A DNA stretch of 64,000 nucleotides from Pseudoalteromonas espejiana DSM 9414 (GCF_002221525.1 NZ_CP011029.1:1-64000); one strand, 5' to 3'. Numbered from the stretch's first letter, positions 35,048 to 44,273 are shown. Made by a program: numbers and translations. The notes: generated by a model from the letters alone, not told the origin.

Positions 35048-35932
35048 GGGCGTGTTGATCTTTGTTGAAAAAGTAAATGGCATAGCAACAAGGTATAATT
35101 GGTTTCGCCAAAAATCAAACATACCACCGAGAACGGATGTTGCTATGCCAAGAACAATGTTAACAGATAAACGCTGGTTAAAGCTCAAAGAATTAATGCT
35201 CAATAGTGGTCGAGTTTATAATAAATTTGACCACCGAATGACGCTAGAAGGTATTTTGTATCGAATGCGCACAGGAATTCCTTGGCGAGATTTACCACCA
35301 CACTTTGGGCTTTGGAGTACTGTGTTTAGGCGCTTTAACTTATGGTCTAAGAAAGGCATTTTAAATACTATTTTTAAACATTTAGCCCTCATCACTGATT
35401 CTGAATGGCTATTCATTGATGGCAGTATTGTGCGAGCACATCAACATAGTAGTGGTGCAAAGAGCGACAAAGATGAGTCGATAGGTAAAAGTCGGGGTGG
35501 CTTTTCAACTAAGATTCATCTGGCCGTTGATAGCTATGGATACCCAGTACACTTTGAATTAACAGGTGGTCAGCGAAATGACTTTGTTATGGCAGAAAGC
35601 CTAATAAAACATTCGCCTAAAAGTGACTATGTGATTGCTGATAAGGGCTACGATAGCCAATCAATTCGTGACTATGTAACTGAGCATGGAAGTGAGCCAC
35701 TAATCCCTCGGCGTAAAGATAACACCAAGAAAAACAATGATATGGATTGGGATCTATACAAGTATCGACACTTAGTTGAAAATGCGTTTGCACGAATAAA
35801 GCACTTCAGAGCAGTATCAACTCGGTACGATAAATTAGAAAGGAACTATGCATCAATGGTTTCATTAGCATTCGCTATTATGTGGTTATCGATGCATACC
35901 TGACTAAAATACAAACAAAGATCAACAACCCC
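35048..35932 (+). mobile_element. IS5-family insertion sequence
   Basis: About 885 bp. Left end GGGCGTGTTGATCTTTGTT, right end (complement) GGGGTTGTTGATCTTTGTT, 17 of 19 matching. TA flanks both ends (35046-35047 and 35933-35934), consistent with the TA target of the IS427 group. It carries one transposase gene and abuts the MITE. Confidence 0.8.
35142..35903 (+). CDS. IS5-family transposase
   Basis: 253 aa from ATG at 35142 (MPRTMLTDKRW); a longer frame starts at 35052 inside the terminal repeat and is less likely. DDE transposase: LFIDGSIVRAHQHSSGAK (first Asp), VIADKGYDSQSIRDYV (second Asp) and the C-terminal YKYRHLVENAFARIKHFR (Y-x2-R-x3-E motif with the catalytic Glu). The N-terminal DUF4096-like part (GIPWRDLPPHFG) is present. 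All catalytic residues are intact, so the element may be active. Confidence 0.9.
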   Translation, partial: AMPRTMLTDKRWLKLKELMLNSGRVYNKFDHRMTLEGILYRMRTGIPWRDLPPHFGLWSTVFRRFNLWSKKGILNTIFKHLALITDSEWLFIDGSIVRAHQHSSGAKSDKDESIGKSRGGFSTKIHLAVDSYGYPVHFELTGGQRNDFVMAESLIKHSPKSDYVIADKGYDSQSIRDYVTEHGSEPLIPRRKDNTKKNNDMDWDLYKYRHLVENAFARIKHFRAVSTRYDKLERNYASMVSLAFAIMWLSMHT

Positions 35933-37090
35933 TAGTGCATTTCCCCCTTTAACTACCGATTTATATTTACCTGCCTTACCTACTATGGTTGAGAAACTAA
36001 ATACCAATCAAGCCATGGTTAACTTAACGCTTAGCGTATATTTTGCAGCCTACGCAATAGGATTATTATTTTGGGGACCGCTAAGCGAAAAGTTTGGTCG
36101 TAAACCTATTTTACTTACGGGCCTTGGAATATACGTAATAGGCAGCGTACTTTGCGCGTTATCTAACTTTGTAGAAATGCTAATAGGTGCTCGCTTATTA
36201 CAAGCCTTTGGCGGAAGTGCAGTAACGGTTGTAGCTACGGCAATAGTTAAAGATTTGTACGATGGCCGCGAGCGAGAAAAAATTATAGCCACTATTATGT
36301 CGCTGGTTATTATTGCTCCTATGGTTGCCCCTGTGCTGGGCGCATTGCTATTAAAAATTGCTAATTGGCATATGATGTTTGCTGCTTTGGCGGTATTTGG
36401 TTCGTTGGCTATGCTTTTTACCTTTTTTTACCGCGAAACCTTGCATACACGTTACGCAGGGTCTGTATTTCAGTCGTGGGGGCGTTTAGCTATGGTTGTT
36501 AAAAATCCGCCATTTTTATCGCTATTGGCTGTTTTTACTATTGTGCCTATGGCGTTAATGTCGTTTTTAGCTGCGGGTTCATACGTGTATATAAATGGCT
36601 TTGGTTTATCTGAGCAAGCCTTTAGTTATGCTTTTGCCGCTAATGCGCTGTGCGCGTCGTTTGGGCCAACGCTTTATATGCGGCTTTCTAAGCGTGTATC
36701 TATAAAAAAAATAATTACCGCTAGCTTTTTAATACTCACAGCATGTGGTGTTAGCACTATTTTTATAGGCGGTTTATCGCCTTGGATTTTTGGTGCGCTG
36801 GCAGCAATAGCTACTTTAACCGTTATTATTACTCGTGTACCCGGTACTAACCTAATGTTAGAGCAGCAAACAACGGATACGGGCTCTGCTGTAGCTGTTA
36901 TTCAGTTTTGCTCTATGATTGCAGGCGCAATAGGCATGGCGCTTGTATCGCTTAATCCAGATACGTTAATTAAAAACTTAGGGTTTATTCAGCTAAGTAT
37001 TGGCCTTATAGCGCTTACTTTGTGGCTAGTATTTAAAAATAAGGCGTATGTAAGCGCCTATATGTCTAAGGTTTAAACTCTCTAAAACCC

Positions 37091-37132
37091 AAAAGGTAGT
37101 ACAGCAAATAAATCTGGCTGTACTGCCTTTTT
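37091..37132. terminator. Bidirectional terminator
   Basis: AAAAGGTAGTACAGC and GCTGTACTGCCTTTTT form a long stem between the convergent transporter remnant and LysR gene, A-rich on one side and T-rich on the other. Confidence 0.7.
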
Positions 37133-37136
37133 AAAG

Positions 37137-38006
37137 TTATTCCCCTGTTTTTATTGCTTCAATTACTGTATTCATACGTTTTGCCATTGGCCTATTACGA
37201 TGATGACACACATAAATATTTTCACTGATTGGATTAGCTAGATGATGCGTTTTAATAAGCGCAGGTTTATTAAAAGCACTTACTGCGTGCGCAGGTAAAA
37301 CCGTAAAACCCAGCCCTAAACTTACCGGCTCCAGTATTAAACTTATTTGGTTAGAAAACCCCGTGCGCTGAATTTGATCAACATGTTCAAACTCACTGTA
37401 GTTTTCGCTAAGTAATAGCTGTGCGTGGTGTTTTGCATCGGGGTGGCCAATAAAGCCAAGCTCACATAAAACCTCCCACGTTGGGTTTTTAATATGTGCG
37501 GGGGTAACTAATAATAGAGATTCTTTACCTATTTTGTGGCTGGTAACTTCGCTAAGCGTGGGGGCTTGGGTTAAAAAGCCTATGTCGGCACTGTGGTTTG
37601 CCACAGCTTGCTCTACACTTATATTGGGTGCAAAGCGATAATCAATATTAAGCTCGGTATGCTCAGCCTGTAATGCTAATAACTGGCTATAAAATTGTAG
37701 CCCACAACTACCTGGCGATTGTATTTTTACTAGGCCGCTGTAAGGCGAGTCATCTTTTAATTGTTGCTCTAAAAATTGCCATTCTTTTAATAACAAGCTG
37801 CCTTGTTGATACAGGTTTTGCCCATGTACGGTAAGGGTAAATTGTTTGCCGTGGCGCTCCAATAGCGCGCAGTTTACTTGTTGCTCAAGCTTTTTAATAT
37901 GCTGGCTCACGCCCGATTGGGTCATAAAAAGGCGCTCGGCAGTTTGGGTAAAATGATTTACCTCAACCAACGTACAAAACGTGTTTAACCATGTAGGGTT
38001 TATCAT
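37137..38006 (-). CDS. LysR-family transcriptional regulator
   Basis: 289 aa. Helix-turn-helix HFTQTAERLFMTQSGVSQHIKKLE, then an effector domain from about 90. Divergent from the VOC gene (101-bp shared gap containing an AT-rich dyad), which may be its target. Effector unknown. Length typical. Confidence 0.83.
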   Translation of the reverse strand: MINPTWLNTFCTLVEVNHFTQTAERLFMTQSGVSQHIKKLEQQVNCALLERHGKQFTLTVHGQNLYQQGSLLLKEWQFLEQQLKDDSPYSGLVKIQSPGSCGLQFYSQLLALQAEHTELNIDYRFAPNISVEQAVANHSADIGFLTQAPTLSEVTSHKIGKESLLLVTPAHIKNPTWEVLCELGFIGHPDAKHHAQLLLSENYSEFEHVDQIQRTGFSNQISLILEPVSLGLGFTVLPAHAVSAFNKPALIKTHHLANPISENIYVCHHRNRPMAKRMNTVIEAIKTGE

Positions 38007-38107
38007 TACAAAACATACTCAAAATGATGATTAATGATAATTTTACTTAATAACGGCTAATTCGTAAACTAACTTCATCAACTAATCACAGTTAAAGAGG
38101 ACATATT

Positions 38108-38608
38108 ATGAGTCATACATATCCACGTAGTTTTTCGCACATTGGTATTTCAGTACCGGATGTTGAAAAAGCCGTAGAGTTTTACACTAAGGTGATGGGC
38201 TGGTACACCATAATGGAGCCTACCGTGATCACTGAAGATAACAGCCCAATTGGCGAAATGTGTACCGATGTATTTGGTCCAAATTGGGAAAAATTTAAAA
38301 TAGCGCACCTTTCAACAGGCGACCGTATTGGTGTAGAAATTTTTGAATTTAAAGACCAAGAAAACCCTAAAGACAACTTTGAATACTGGAAAACCGGTAT
38401 CTTTCATTTCTGTGTACAAGACCCAGATGTAGAAGGCTTAGCGGATCGTATTGTTGCTGCAGGCGGTAAAAAACGTATGCCAGAGCCACGTTACTACTCC
38501 CCTGGTGAAAAGCCGTACCGCATGATCTACATGGAAGACCCATTTGGTAACATCCTTGAGATTTACAGCCACAGCTACGAGCTTATTTACAGCGCAGGCG
38601 CTTACTAA
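38108..38608 (+). CDS. VOC/glyoxalase-family metalloprotein
   Basis: 166 aa, vicinal-oxygen-chelate fold. Two beta-alpha-beta-beta-beta modules: FSHIGISVPDVEKAVEFYTKVMGW (metal His near residue 9) and GIFHFCVQDPDVEGLADRIVAAGG, ending MEDPFGNILEIYSHSYE with the metal Glu. Members include lactoylglutathione lyases, ring-cleavage dioxygenases and resistance proteins; the substrate is not deducible. Strong SD (AAAGAGGACAT), optimal-looking codons and a strong terminator suggest high expression. Divergent from a LysR gene. Confidence 0.82.
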   Translation: MSHTYPRSFSHIGISVPDVEKAVEFYTKVMGWYTIMEPTVITEDNSPIGEMCTDVFGPNWEKFKIAHLSTGDRIGVEIFEFKDQENPKDNFEYWKTGIFHFCVQDPDVEGLADRIVAAGGKKRMPEPRYYSPGEKPYRMIYMEDPFGNILEIYSHSYELIYSAGAY

Positions 38609-38642
38609 ACGTAGCTAGTTTAAAAAAGTTTAGCTAAAAACA

Positions 38643-38675
38643 AAGGCCGCAGTATTTATTACTGCGGCCTTTTTA
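38643..38675 (+). terminator. Terminator after the VOC gene
   Basis: AAAGGCCGCAGTA and TACTGCGGCCTTT form a 13-bp stem followed by T residues; probably bidirectional with the convergent zrgC. Confidence 0.85.
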
Positions 38676-38704
38676 TTTATTACATGATTAAATTTTTAAA
38701 GGTG

Positions 38705-39943
38705 TTAACTTTTAGCACCAAGCGAGCTATGTAAGGCATTTTTATAGGCCTCATACGCGGGTATAGCTGAGGTAATAATAGCCGCAACAGTAATAACGGC
38801 GATTACTTTTAAAGTCTCTATATTAAGCATGTTTGCATTTAAAAATAAGCCGTACGTGGCGCCTAGCCAATCCCCTAAAAGCCATAAAGTTAAACTCAGC
38901 AAAGCTGCCGCTGCTATGCTTGCCAGTATTACTAAAATTAAGGCCTCTACCAGTACTAAGCTAAAAATAACGCTTGGCCCTGCGCCCAGTACACGTAGCA
39001 CGGCAATTTCGTTTTTACGCTGCGCCATAGAGGCAAGTAACATGGTTGATAAGCCAAATAACGACGATACCAACACCAAAATACCAATAATGCGCAGTAG
39101 GTTTTCAACGGTTGCCATCATTTGCCAAAGCTCGGTCATGGCAACACCGGGTAACACAGCCATTAACCTGTCGGCTTTATAGTTGTTTATATCGCGCTGT
39201 AATTTAAAGGTGGAAAATTTAGACTTTAAACCGAGCATTACTGCGGTAATGCTCTCGGGAGTGGTGTTTACTGAGTCTACATTATTAAGTAATTTAGCTT
39301 GTTTTGCCGGTGATAAATGTATGGCCTCAATAGCGTTTAAGCTTACATGTATGGTTTTATCAACAGGTGTGCCGGTGGGGCTAAGTATGCCCTTAATTAT
39401 AAAAGGGGTGTTGTCGTGATGGGTAAAGCTTGTGTTACCAATACCATGAGCAATCACTACGCTTTGGCCAATTTTATAATTGAGCTTTTTGGCTACATCG
39501 GACCCTATCACCGCTTCAAATAATGCTTTAAATGGCTGGCCGCTATTAAAAGTAAGTGGTTGCTTAGTGCCGTATTTAAAGTGTTCAAAGTAGCTATTAT
39601 TGGTGCCCATTACTCTAAAACCACGGTGCGAGTCGCCAAGCGAAATGGGAATTGCCCATTTAACTAATGAGCTGCCTTTTAGGGTTTCATAGCTTTTGTA
39701 ATTAATATTACTGGTGGGGCTGCCCATTCTAAATACCGAGTAAAGCAGCAGATTTAACTGCCCACTAGGTGCGCCTACTATCATATCTACATCTGAAATG
39801 GTTCTGTTAAAGCTCTCTTTGGCTTGTTGACGAATATGCTCAACACTTAACAGCACGCTTATACTTATAAGTAATGATAAAAAAGTAAGTATGACCGATT
39901 TTCGCCTACTGGCTAAGCTGCTCCACGCTAACGATACTAGCAT
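38705..39943 (-). CDS. zrgC: ABC transporter permease, zinc-uptake type (ZrgC-like)
   Basis: 412 aa FtsX/MacB-type permease: an N-terminal helix (about 16-34), a large periplasmic domain (about 45-270), then three C-terminal helices (about 283-400) with the FtsX-like signature ALMLASMAQRKNEIAVLRVLGA region. It overlaps the ATPase gene by 7 bp, so the two form one ABC system. The neighbourhood (zrgD/zrgE divergent, zrgA and zinc-independent paralogues nearby) matches the Zur-regulated zrgABCDE zinc-uptake system of Vibrio cholerae (recalled, not aligned). Confidence 0.72.
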   Translation of the reverse strand: MLVSLAWSSLASRRKSVILTFLSLLISISVLLSVEHIRQQAKESFNRTISDVDMIVGAPSGQLNLLLYSVFRMGSPTSNINYKSYETLKGSSLVKWAIPISLGDSHRGFRVMGTNNSYFEHFKYGTKQPLTFNSGQPFKALFEAVIGSDVAKKLNYKIGQSVVIAHGIGNTSFTHHDNTPFIIKGILSPTGTPVDKTIHVSLNAIEAIHLSPAKQAKLLNNVDSVNTTPESITAVMLGLKSKFSTFKLQRDINNYKADRLMAVLPGVAMTELWQMMATVENLLRIIGILVLVSSLFGLSTMLLASMAQRKNEIAVLRVLGAGPSVIFSLVLVEALILVILASIAAAALLSLTLWLLGDWLGATYGLFLNANMLNIETLKVIAVITVAAIITSAIPAYEAYKNALHSSLGAKS

Positions 39944-40647
39944 TTGCTGCCCTCCTCTTTTAAAAGCGAAGTTACATCAACACTTAGCTCAAAAAATTGT
40001 TGTAAGTGCATGTCGTGACTTACAAATACAAGCGTTATGCTGTGCTGCTTACATAAATCAATGAGTAAGGTCATAAATGCATCGCGCGATGCGGCGTCTA
40101 ATGCTGAGGTGGGTTCGTCAACTAATAGCAGTTTTGGTTTATTTATTAAAGCGCGGGCAATGGCCACACGTTGTTGCTGGCCAACACTTAGTGTATTTGC
40201 TGCTTTGTGCAAAATAGTAGTCGGTAACTTAAGCGCTAAAAGCAGTGCGCTCGCCTCTTGCTCTATTTTTGTATTGCCCGTTTTTGCAAAGTAACTCGCC
40301 AGCTGAATATTTTTTAAAACACTTAAATACGGTATTAAATTAAACTGCTGAAACACCACGCCAATGTTCTGGGCTCTAAATTTATCGCGTTTTTTTGACG
40401 AAAGCGTTGAAAATGCTTGCTCAAGCAAGGTTATATCGCCACCTTGTGGTGTTAGCACTCCTGCTAACAAATTAAGTAATGTGGTTTTACCTGAGCCAGA
40501 TTCGCCGTGTAAAAACACTTGCTCCCCCTGCTTTACTTGCCAAGTGGGAATATAAAACGAGGTTTTATCGGCTTTGTGGTACTTATAGTTAAGTTGATTA
40601 ATATGTATGGCAAAGGGAGTTGAGGCCGAAGAGAATGTATTAGGCAA
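39937..40647 (-). CDS. zrgB: ABC transporter ATP-binding protein, zinc-uptake type (ZrgB-like)
   Basis: 236 aa LolD/MacB-type ATPase. Walker A GESGSGKTT (near 54-62), Q-loop VFQQFNLIPYL, signature LSVGQQQRVAIARAL, Walker B LLLVDEPTSALD, switch His in FVSHDMH: all intact. Pairs with the FtsX-type permease gene, which it overlaps. Divergent from zrgD across an 80-bp gap with a Zur-box-like dyad. FtsX-type permeases for metal uptake are unusual, so a mechanotransmission or chaperone role is also possible. Confidence 0.78.
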   Translation of the reverse strand: MPNTFSSASTPFAIHINQLNYKYHKADKTSFYIPTWQVKQGEQVFLHGESGSGKTTLLNLLAGVLTPQGGDITLLEQAFSTLSSKKRDKFRAQNIGVVFQQFNLIPYLSVLKNIQLASYFAKTGNTKIEQEASALLLALKLPTTILHKAANTLSVGQQQRVAIARALINKPKLLLVDEPTSALDAASRDAFMTLLIDLCKQHSITLVFVSHDMHLQQFFELSVDVTSLLKEEGSKC

Positions 40648-40677
40648 AGATGAGACTCCTATGGTTTGATAATGGCT

Positions 40678-40697
40678 GATATGTTATAACGTTTTTC
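40678..40697. promoter_or_regulatory. Candidate Zur box between zrgB and zrgD
   Basis: GATATGTTATAACGTTTTTC in the divergent promoter region. The core ATGTTATAACGT is nearly palindromic and resembles half of the Zur consensus (AATGTTATA-N-TATAACATT). It is weaker than the box upstream of zrgA. Confidence 0.4.
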
Positions 40698-40727
40698 CTG
40701 AAGCCCTAAGCCAATTGAGATGAAAAT

Positions 40728-41306
40728 ATGTCAAAAAATGTAACTAAAATGGTTGCTTGGTTTGTTATAGCCTTAGCCAGTTTAGTATTTACCTGTGAGT
40801 CAGTGGCTAAAAGTTCAAGCTACGAAGAAATAGAGTGGATTCAGTTAATGCCTAAAGACGATTTAGACGCACTGCTTAATCCGCCAGAGTATTTAACCGA
40901 AATTGAAGATGGCTCAGAGCAAGACACACTCGATAGCCTAGACGCTAAGCCGTTCGAAAACGAGCAAGATAAACGCTATCAGCAAGCATTAAGTTCCGCA
41001 CGAGTAATTGAGAGCTATAATAATAAAAAGATTCGCGTGCCTGGTTTTATCGTGCCGCTTGAATCTGAAGAAGGTAAGCGCATTAGTGAGTTTTTTGTAG
41101 TGCCTTACTTTGGGGCATGTTTGCATATGCCACCACCGCCGCCAAACCAAATAATTTATGTTAAATTTGAACAAGGCGTTGAGCTGCAAAGCCTATACGA
41201 CGCATTCTGGTTTGAAGGGAAAATAACAATAAATACCGTAGAAAACGAATTAGGTACATCGGCTTACGAGCTTAAGTTAGACCGAGTTTTACCGTACGAG
41301 GAATAA
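40728..41306 (+). CDS. zrgD: DUF3299 exported protein (ZrgD-like)
   Basis: 192 aa with an N-terminal signal/anchor (about 10-28). DUF3299 core: IRVPGFIVPLE, then FFVVPYFGACLHMPPPPPNQIIYV, whose invariant Cys-x-His and proline run probably bind metal. In gammaproteobacteria DUF3299 proteins accompany ABC genes and Zur-regulated loci. It is divergent from zrgBC and followed after 1 bp by the next gene. Periplasmic metal handling is the inferred role. Confidence 0.75.
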   Translation: MSKNVTKMVAWFVIALASLVFTCESVAKSSSYEEIEWIQLMPKDDLDALLNPPEYLTEIEDGSEQDTLDSLDAKPFENEQDKRYQQALSSARVIESYNNKKIRVPGFIVPLESEEGKRISEFFVVPYFGACLHMPPPPPNQIIYVKFEQGVELQSLYDAFWFEGKITINTVENELGTSAYELKLDRVLPYEE

Positions 41307-41307
41307 T

Positions 41308-41745
41308 ATGAATAAAAAATATCTGCTCTGCTCATTAGTATTAGCAAGTGCGTCTGTTGGCGTTAATGCGTGCGAATTTCACTCAGGGGTTGGCTTAAAT
41401 CAGTTTCATCCGTTTGCTCGTCAAAGCTTTCAGACGCCTATATTTGAGCGTTTTTCTGTAAAGCACGCTAAACAAGCGCAAGTAAATGTTGGCGATACAA
41501 GCACAGCTAATTTTGGCTACTTAGTGCCTAAACGTTACAGCGCGGTAAGTGTTAAGTTTGTAGCGCCACAAGGTATTAAACTTATCAGCAAGCCTTCAAT
41601 ATTATTAGAGCGTACACGCGGAATACACAGCATAAAATACGTTGCTAATAAACCCGGTAAATCAGAAATTTTGGTGCAAATAAGCGGCCTTTTAAATGCA
41701 AAGCCTTTTACGCTAGAGCAAAAAATAGAAGTAACAGCGAGTTAA
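41308..41745 (+). CDS. Secreted small protein, possible ZrgE
   Basis: 145 aa with a Sec signal peptide (about 1-21, cleavage near GVNA-CEF). The mature part begins CEFHSGVGLNQFHPFARQSF, with Cys and His that could bind metal, then a beta-rich Ig-like domain (VSVKFVAPQGIKLIS, GIHSIKYVANKPGKSEI). It starts 1 bp after the zrgD stop, so it is coupled to it, and by position it matches zrgE of the Vibrio system. Family not firmly recognised. Confidence 0.6.
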   Translation: MNKKYLLCSLVLASASVGVNACEFHSGVGLNQFHPFARQSFQTPIFERFSVKHAKQAQVNVGDTSTANFGYLVPKRYSAVSVKFVAPQGIKLISKPSILLERTRGIHSIKYVANKPGKSEILVQISGLLNAKPFTLEQKIEVTAS

Positions 41746-41770
41746 ATACATTTAACTTATAAATAAAAAT

Positions 41771-41798
41771 AAGGCTAACGTTATGTTAGCCCTATTTT
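41771..41798. terminator. Terminator between convergent genes
   Basis: GGCTAAC-GTTAT-GTTAGCC stem with a flanking A-rich and T-rich arm, between the zrgDE unit and the small SEC-C gene. Confidence 0.75.
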
Positions 41799-41830
41799 TG
41801 TAGCTTTAAATAAAAAGTGATAAGTGCGCG

Positions 41831-41998
41831 TTAGGCACCTTTACCACAACACTTTTTATATTTACGGCCGTTACCACATACACACGGATCGTTTCGCCCT
41901 ACTTTAGGCGTACCACGCGTAATAGGGCTTTGCGGTGGCGGGCAGCAGCTTGTGTTAGTGCAGCCTGAACTGGTTGGCGTTGAAGGTTTATCTGTCAT
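41831..41998 (-). CDS. Small SEC-C/SWIM metal-binding motif protein
   Basis: 55 aa. The C-terminus [19 protein letters not shown] is the SEC-C zinc-binding motif (CxCx8CC) also found at the end of SecA. The N-terminal half contains [11 protein letters not shown], an additional Cys cluster. This matches a small stand-alone SEC-C family seen in marine gammaproteobacteria. SD AAGGAAAAAAC before ATG. Being a tiny zinc-binding protein inside the zinc cluster, it may buffer zinc, but SecB-type interactions are equally possible. Confidence 0.75.
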   Translation of the reverse strand: MTDKPSTPTSSGCTNTSCCPPPQSPITRGTPKVGRNDPCVCGNGRKYKKCCGKGA

Positions 41999-42041
41999 GT
42001 TTTTTCCTTTTTAAATAACCTGAGCTCTGGTTAAATAGTGT

Positions 42042-43667
42042 CTACCAAGAGCCATACATAGGGTTTGGTAGTAAAAATAAAGACTTTCCAAGCTTTGGTT
42101 GTAACGTGTTTATATTAGCCGATTCTTGCGTGATGCCGCTAAAGTCTTCTATGTTATCACCTATCTGAAATTTTATAACCTGCGGTTGTTGCCAATTATT
42201 TTGCGTGCCTTTAGGTGTATAGCAATCGGCTTTACCTTGTGTTATTTGTTGGCGGCGAAGGTCTTTATCGTTAATAAAGTGTGTGCCATCTACAGCGGTT
42301 TTATCGGCCTCAGAGCGGCCCATTAAACAGGTGTTTTCAACCGTTATTGGCAAGCCAACGGCTTTAAGGTTATTCCATGTGTGTACATCGTTTGCTTTAT
42401 CGCGGTTGGTAACTAAGGCTACTTTGCCGCCTTGTTTGTAAAGCGCTTCTATAAACGATTTAGCACCAGGCACTAGCGTTGCGTTTTCGCTTTTTACCCA
42501 AGCTTGCCACGTATCTGGGGTATAACCTTTACCGCTCAGTTCGGTTTGCTTTTGATAGGCCGAGTTATCAAGTACGGTTTCATCTACATCCATCACGGCC
42601 ACCCAGTTAGTTGCAGTGCGCGGTAATTGCGCAACTGCGGTTTGAGCTTGTTGATACATGTAAGTTGTTAATGCCTGATACTCTTTACTGGTTGTTTGCC
42701 ACAAAACCGATGCCGATAGTGCATTTGCATTATCTGAAATTGAAACCGATACCGCGCAATGGTCGCTCAGCATAGCCTCTTTTTGCATATTCTTAAAAAG
42801 GTGTACTTGAGCAGAGTTTGCAATATTTGTAGCGTCCATTTTACCCACAATTATATGATCAATGGGCGCAGGATAGCGTGCTTGGCAACCAGGTAAATTT
42901 TTAGTTGTTATGCTTGTTGAGCGCTCATTACTTATTAAAGTGCGGGTTAATCGGTTATAGGGAGCAGAAATACGATGGTTAAAATCACCCAGTACAATGT
43001 ATGGTGTGTTTGTAGTTTCTCGTTTTGCTATCCAGCTATCTAAAACAGGCGCTTGTTGGGCATAGGTTTTACATGCTGGCGAGTCACTTTTAAGGTAGTC
43101 ATCTACAAAACAGCCGCTTTTCATGTGTACGTTAAGTATATCGGTGGGGCCTTGCGGCGAGTTTACTGTTAATTGTAAACCATAACGTAGCCCTGTTTTT
43201 GTTAAACCTAGCGGCTCAAAGGGCGTACTTTTTAATACAGAAATGCTTTTTTTAACTGCAAAAGCCACTTTTTGCTGAGTTGATAAAGCCCCAGTTTTAC
43301 GGCACGTGTAAGCGGGGCTTGCAGCCCTATTCGACACAATAAGTTGCCACTCACTTTGGGGAAATATTTGCTTTAATGCCTCTTTAGACGCCACCTCTTG
43401 CAGGGCGAAAACGTCGGCATTTAACGAATTTGCATAGGCTTTCATGGCTTCAATATCGCTAGGTGTTCTGGGTTTACAGCCTGTATTAATGGGGTAAGCT
43501 AAGTGCTCAACGTTCCACGTTACTACTTTTAATGGCTGCGCTGTGTTTGCCATTTGTGCGCTATGCTCAGCCGCGGCACTATTTGTATTTTTTGGTGTTA
43601 CGCTAGAGGTACAGCCAATACTAAGTGCGCCAATAAAAGTAATCGTTAATGCATTAAGCACTTTCAT
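42042..43667 (-). CDS. Lipoprotein fusing an EEP nuclease/phosphatase to a HAD acid phosphatase
   Basis: 541 aa. Lipoprotein signal with lipobox (IGALSIGC, Cys19). About 45-310 is an endonuclease/exonuclease/phosphatase domain: VVTWNVEHL, ALQEVAS, VLGDFNHRI, LSDHCAV. About 325-541 is a class-B-like/e(P4)-type acid phosphatase of the HAD superfamily: WVAVMDVDETVLDNS (motif I DxDxT), LVTNRDK, and a C-terminal IGDNIEDF. The domains normally occur as separate proteins. It lies 18 bp after the carbonic anhydrase gene in the zinc-starvation operon, suggesting scavenging of phosphate or nucleotides from nucleic acids outside the cytoplasm. Confidence 0.82.
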   Translation of the reverse strand: MKVLNALTITFIGALSIGCTSSVTPKNTNSAAAEHSAQMANTAQPLKVVTWNVEHLAYPINTGCKPRTPSDIEAMKAYANSLNADVFALQEVASKEALKQIFPQSEWQLIVSNRAASPAYTCRKTGALSTQQKVAFAVKKSISVLKSTPFEPLGLTKTGLRYGLQLTVNSPQGPTDILNVHMKSGCFVDDYLKSDSPACKTYAQQAPVLDSWIAKRETTNTPYIVLGDFNHRISAPYNRLTRTLISNERSTSITTKNLPGCQARYPAPIDHIIVGKMDATNIANSAQVHLFKNMQKEAMLSDHCAVSVSISDNANALSASVLWQTTSKEYQALTTYMYQQAQTAVAQLPRTATNWVAVMDVDETVLDNSAYQKQTELSGKGYTPDTWQAWVKSENATLVPGAKSFIEALYKQGGKVALVTNRDKANDVHTWNNLKAVGLPITVENTCLMGRSEADKTAVDGTHFINDKDLRRQQITQGKADCYTPKGTQNNWQQPQVIKFQIGDNIEDFSGITQESANINTLQPKLGKSLFLLPNPMYGSW

Positions 43668-43685
43668 GTATTTAGTCCTTTGTTG

Positions 43686-44245
43686 TTAGAGTTCGTTTGC
43701 CAGTTTTTTATAGCCTTTTACTAAATCGTGATTGGCCGAGACCACCGATTCAGAAAAGCTTGAGTACTCTGGCGGTACTTTACTTATGCTGTTTAAATCA
43801 AAGCCGGGCTCTATATTGGTCATTGGCGGCACATGAAAATCGTTTGGTAAGTTTAACCCGTCAATTACACAGTTGTGCCTTACTACACAGCCATTGCCAA
43901 TTTCTGATCTAAATACTACCGAGTTAAAGCCAATAAATACATCGTCACCTACACTACATGGGCCATGTATAATTGAACGGTGCGCTATAGATGTACGCTC
44001 GCCTATAGAAACCGCCGCCCCGATTTAGAATGAATAACCACACCATCTTGTATGTTTGAATTTTTTTTAATAACAATAGGCTGCATGTCGCCGGTGTCGT
44101 CTACTTCGTCGGCTCTAATTACTGCATAGGGGCCAATAAATACGTTGTCTTCAATAATTACTTTGCCGCAAATAATGGCTGTTGGGTCTATAAATGCACT
44201 TTGCGCTACGCTCGGCATGTGGCCGTTTGGATTTTTTCTTAACAT
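43686..44245 (-). pseudogene. Gamma-carbonic anhydrase paralogue, frameshifted
   Basis: Left-handed beta-helix (hexapeptide) gamma-carbonic-anhydrase protein. The first part (from 44245) reads AFIDPTAIICGKVIIEDNVFIGPYAVIRADE...VIHSKSG, then the frame breaks. The rest continues in another frame as GAAVSIGERTSIAHRSIIHGP...VGDDVFIGFNSVVFRS, ending KKLANEL. One G appears missing in a GGGG run (44018-44021 on the + strand); adding it restores a 186-aa protein. It is either a real inactivation or a sequencing error. Part of the zrgA-pyrC-folE2 operon. Confidence 0.82.
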
Positions 44246-44273
44246 GTTTACTCCTTACTATTTAACAGTGTGG

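Larger units (their letters stand above)
34722..37076 (+). pseudogene. Bcr/CflA-type MFS drug transporter, split by MITE and IS
   Basis: The 5' piece (34722-34781, TTG start with GGAG upstream) encodes MKVEQPVLGKTGTLIFLVIL. The 3' piece resumes at about 35937 (AFPPLTTDLYLPALP, a typical Bcr helix-1 sequence) and continues to 37076 with WGPLSEKFGRKP (motif A) and about 11 further helices. Between them lie a 264-bp MITE and an 885-bp IS. Joining the pieces leaves a one-base frame mismatch, so the gene is dead even after excision unless repaired. A shortened product from the ATG at 35985 is possible. Confidence 0.75.

Noticed and set aside
38012..38050. Fur box between the LysR and VOC genes (TTAATGATAATTTT)
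   Set aside because: Only about 12 of 19 matches in very AT-rich DNA and no iron-related gene; a LysR operator is at least as likely.
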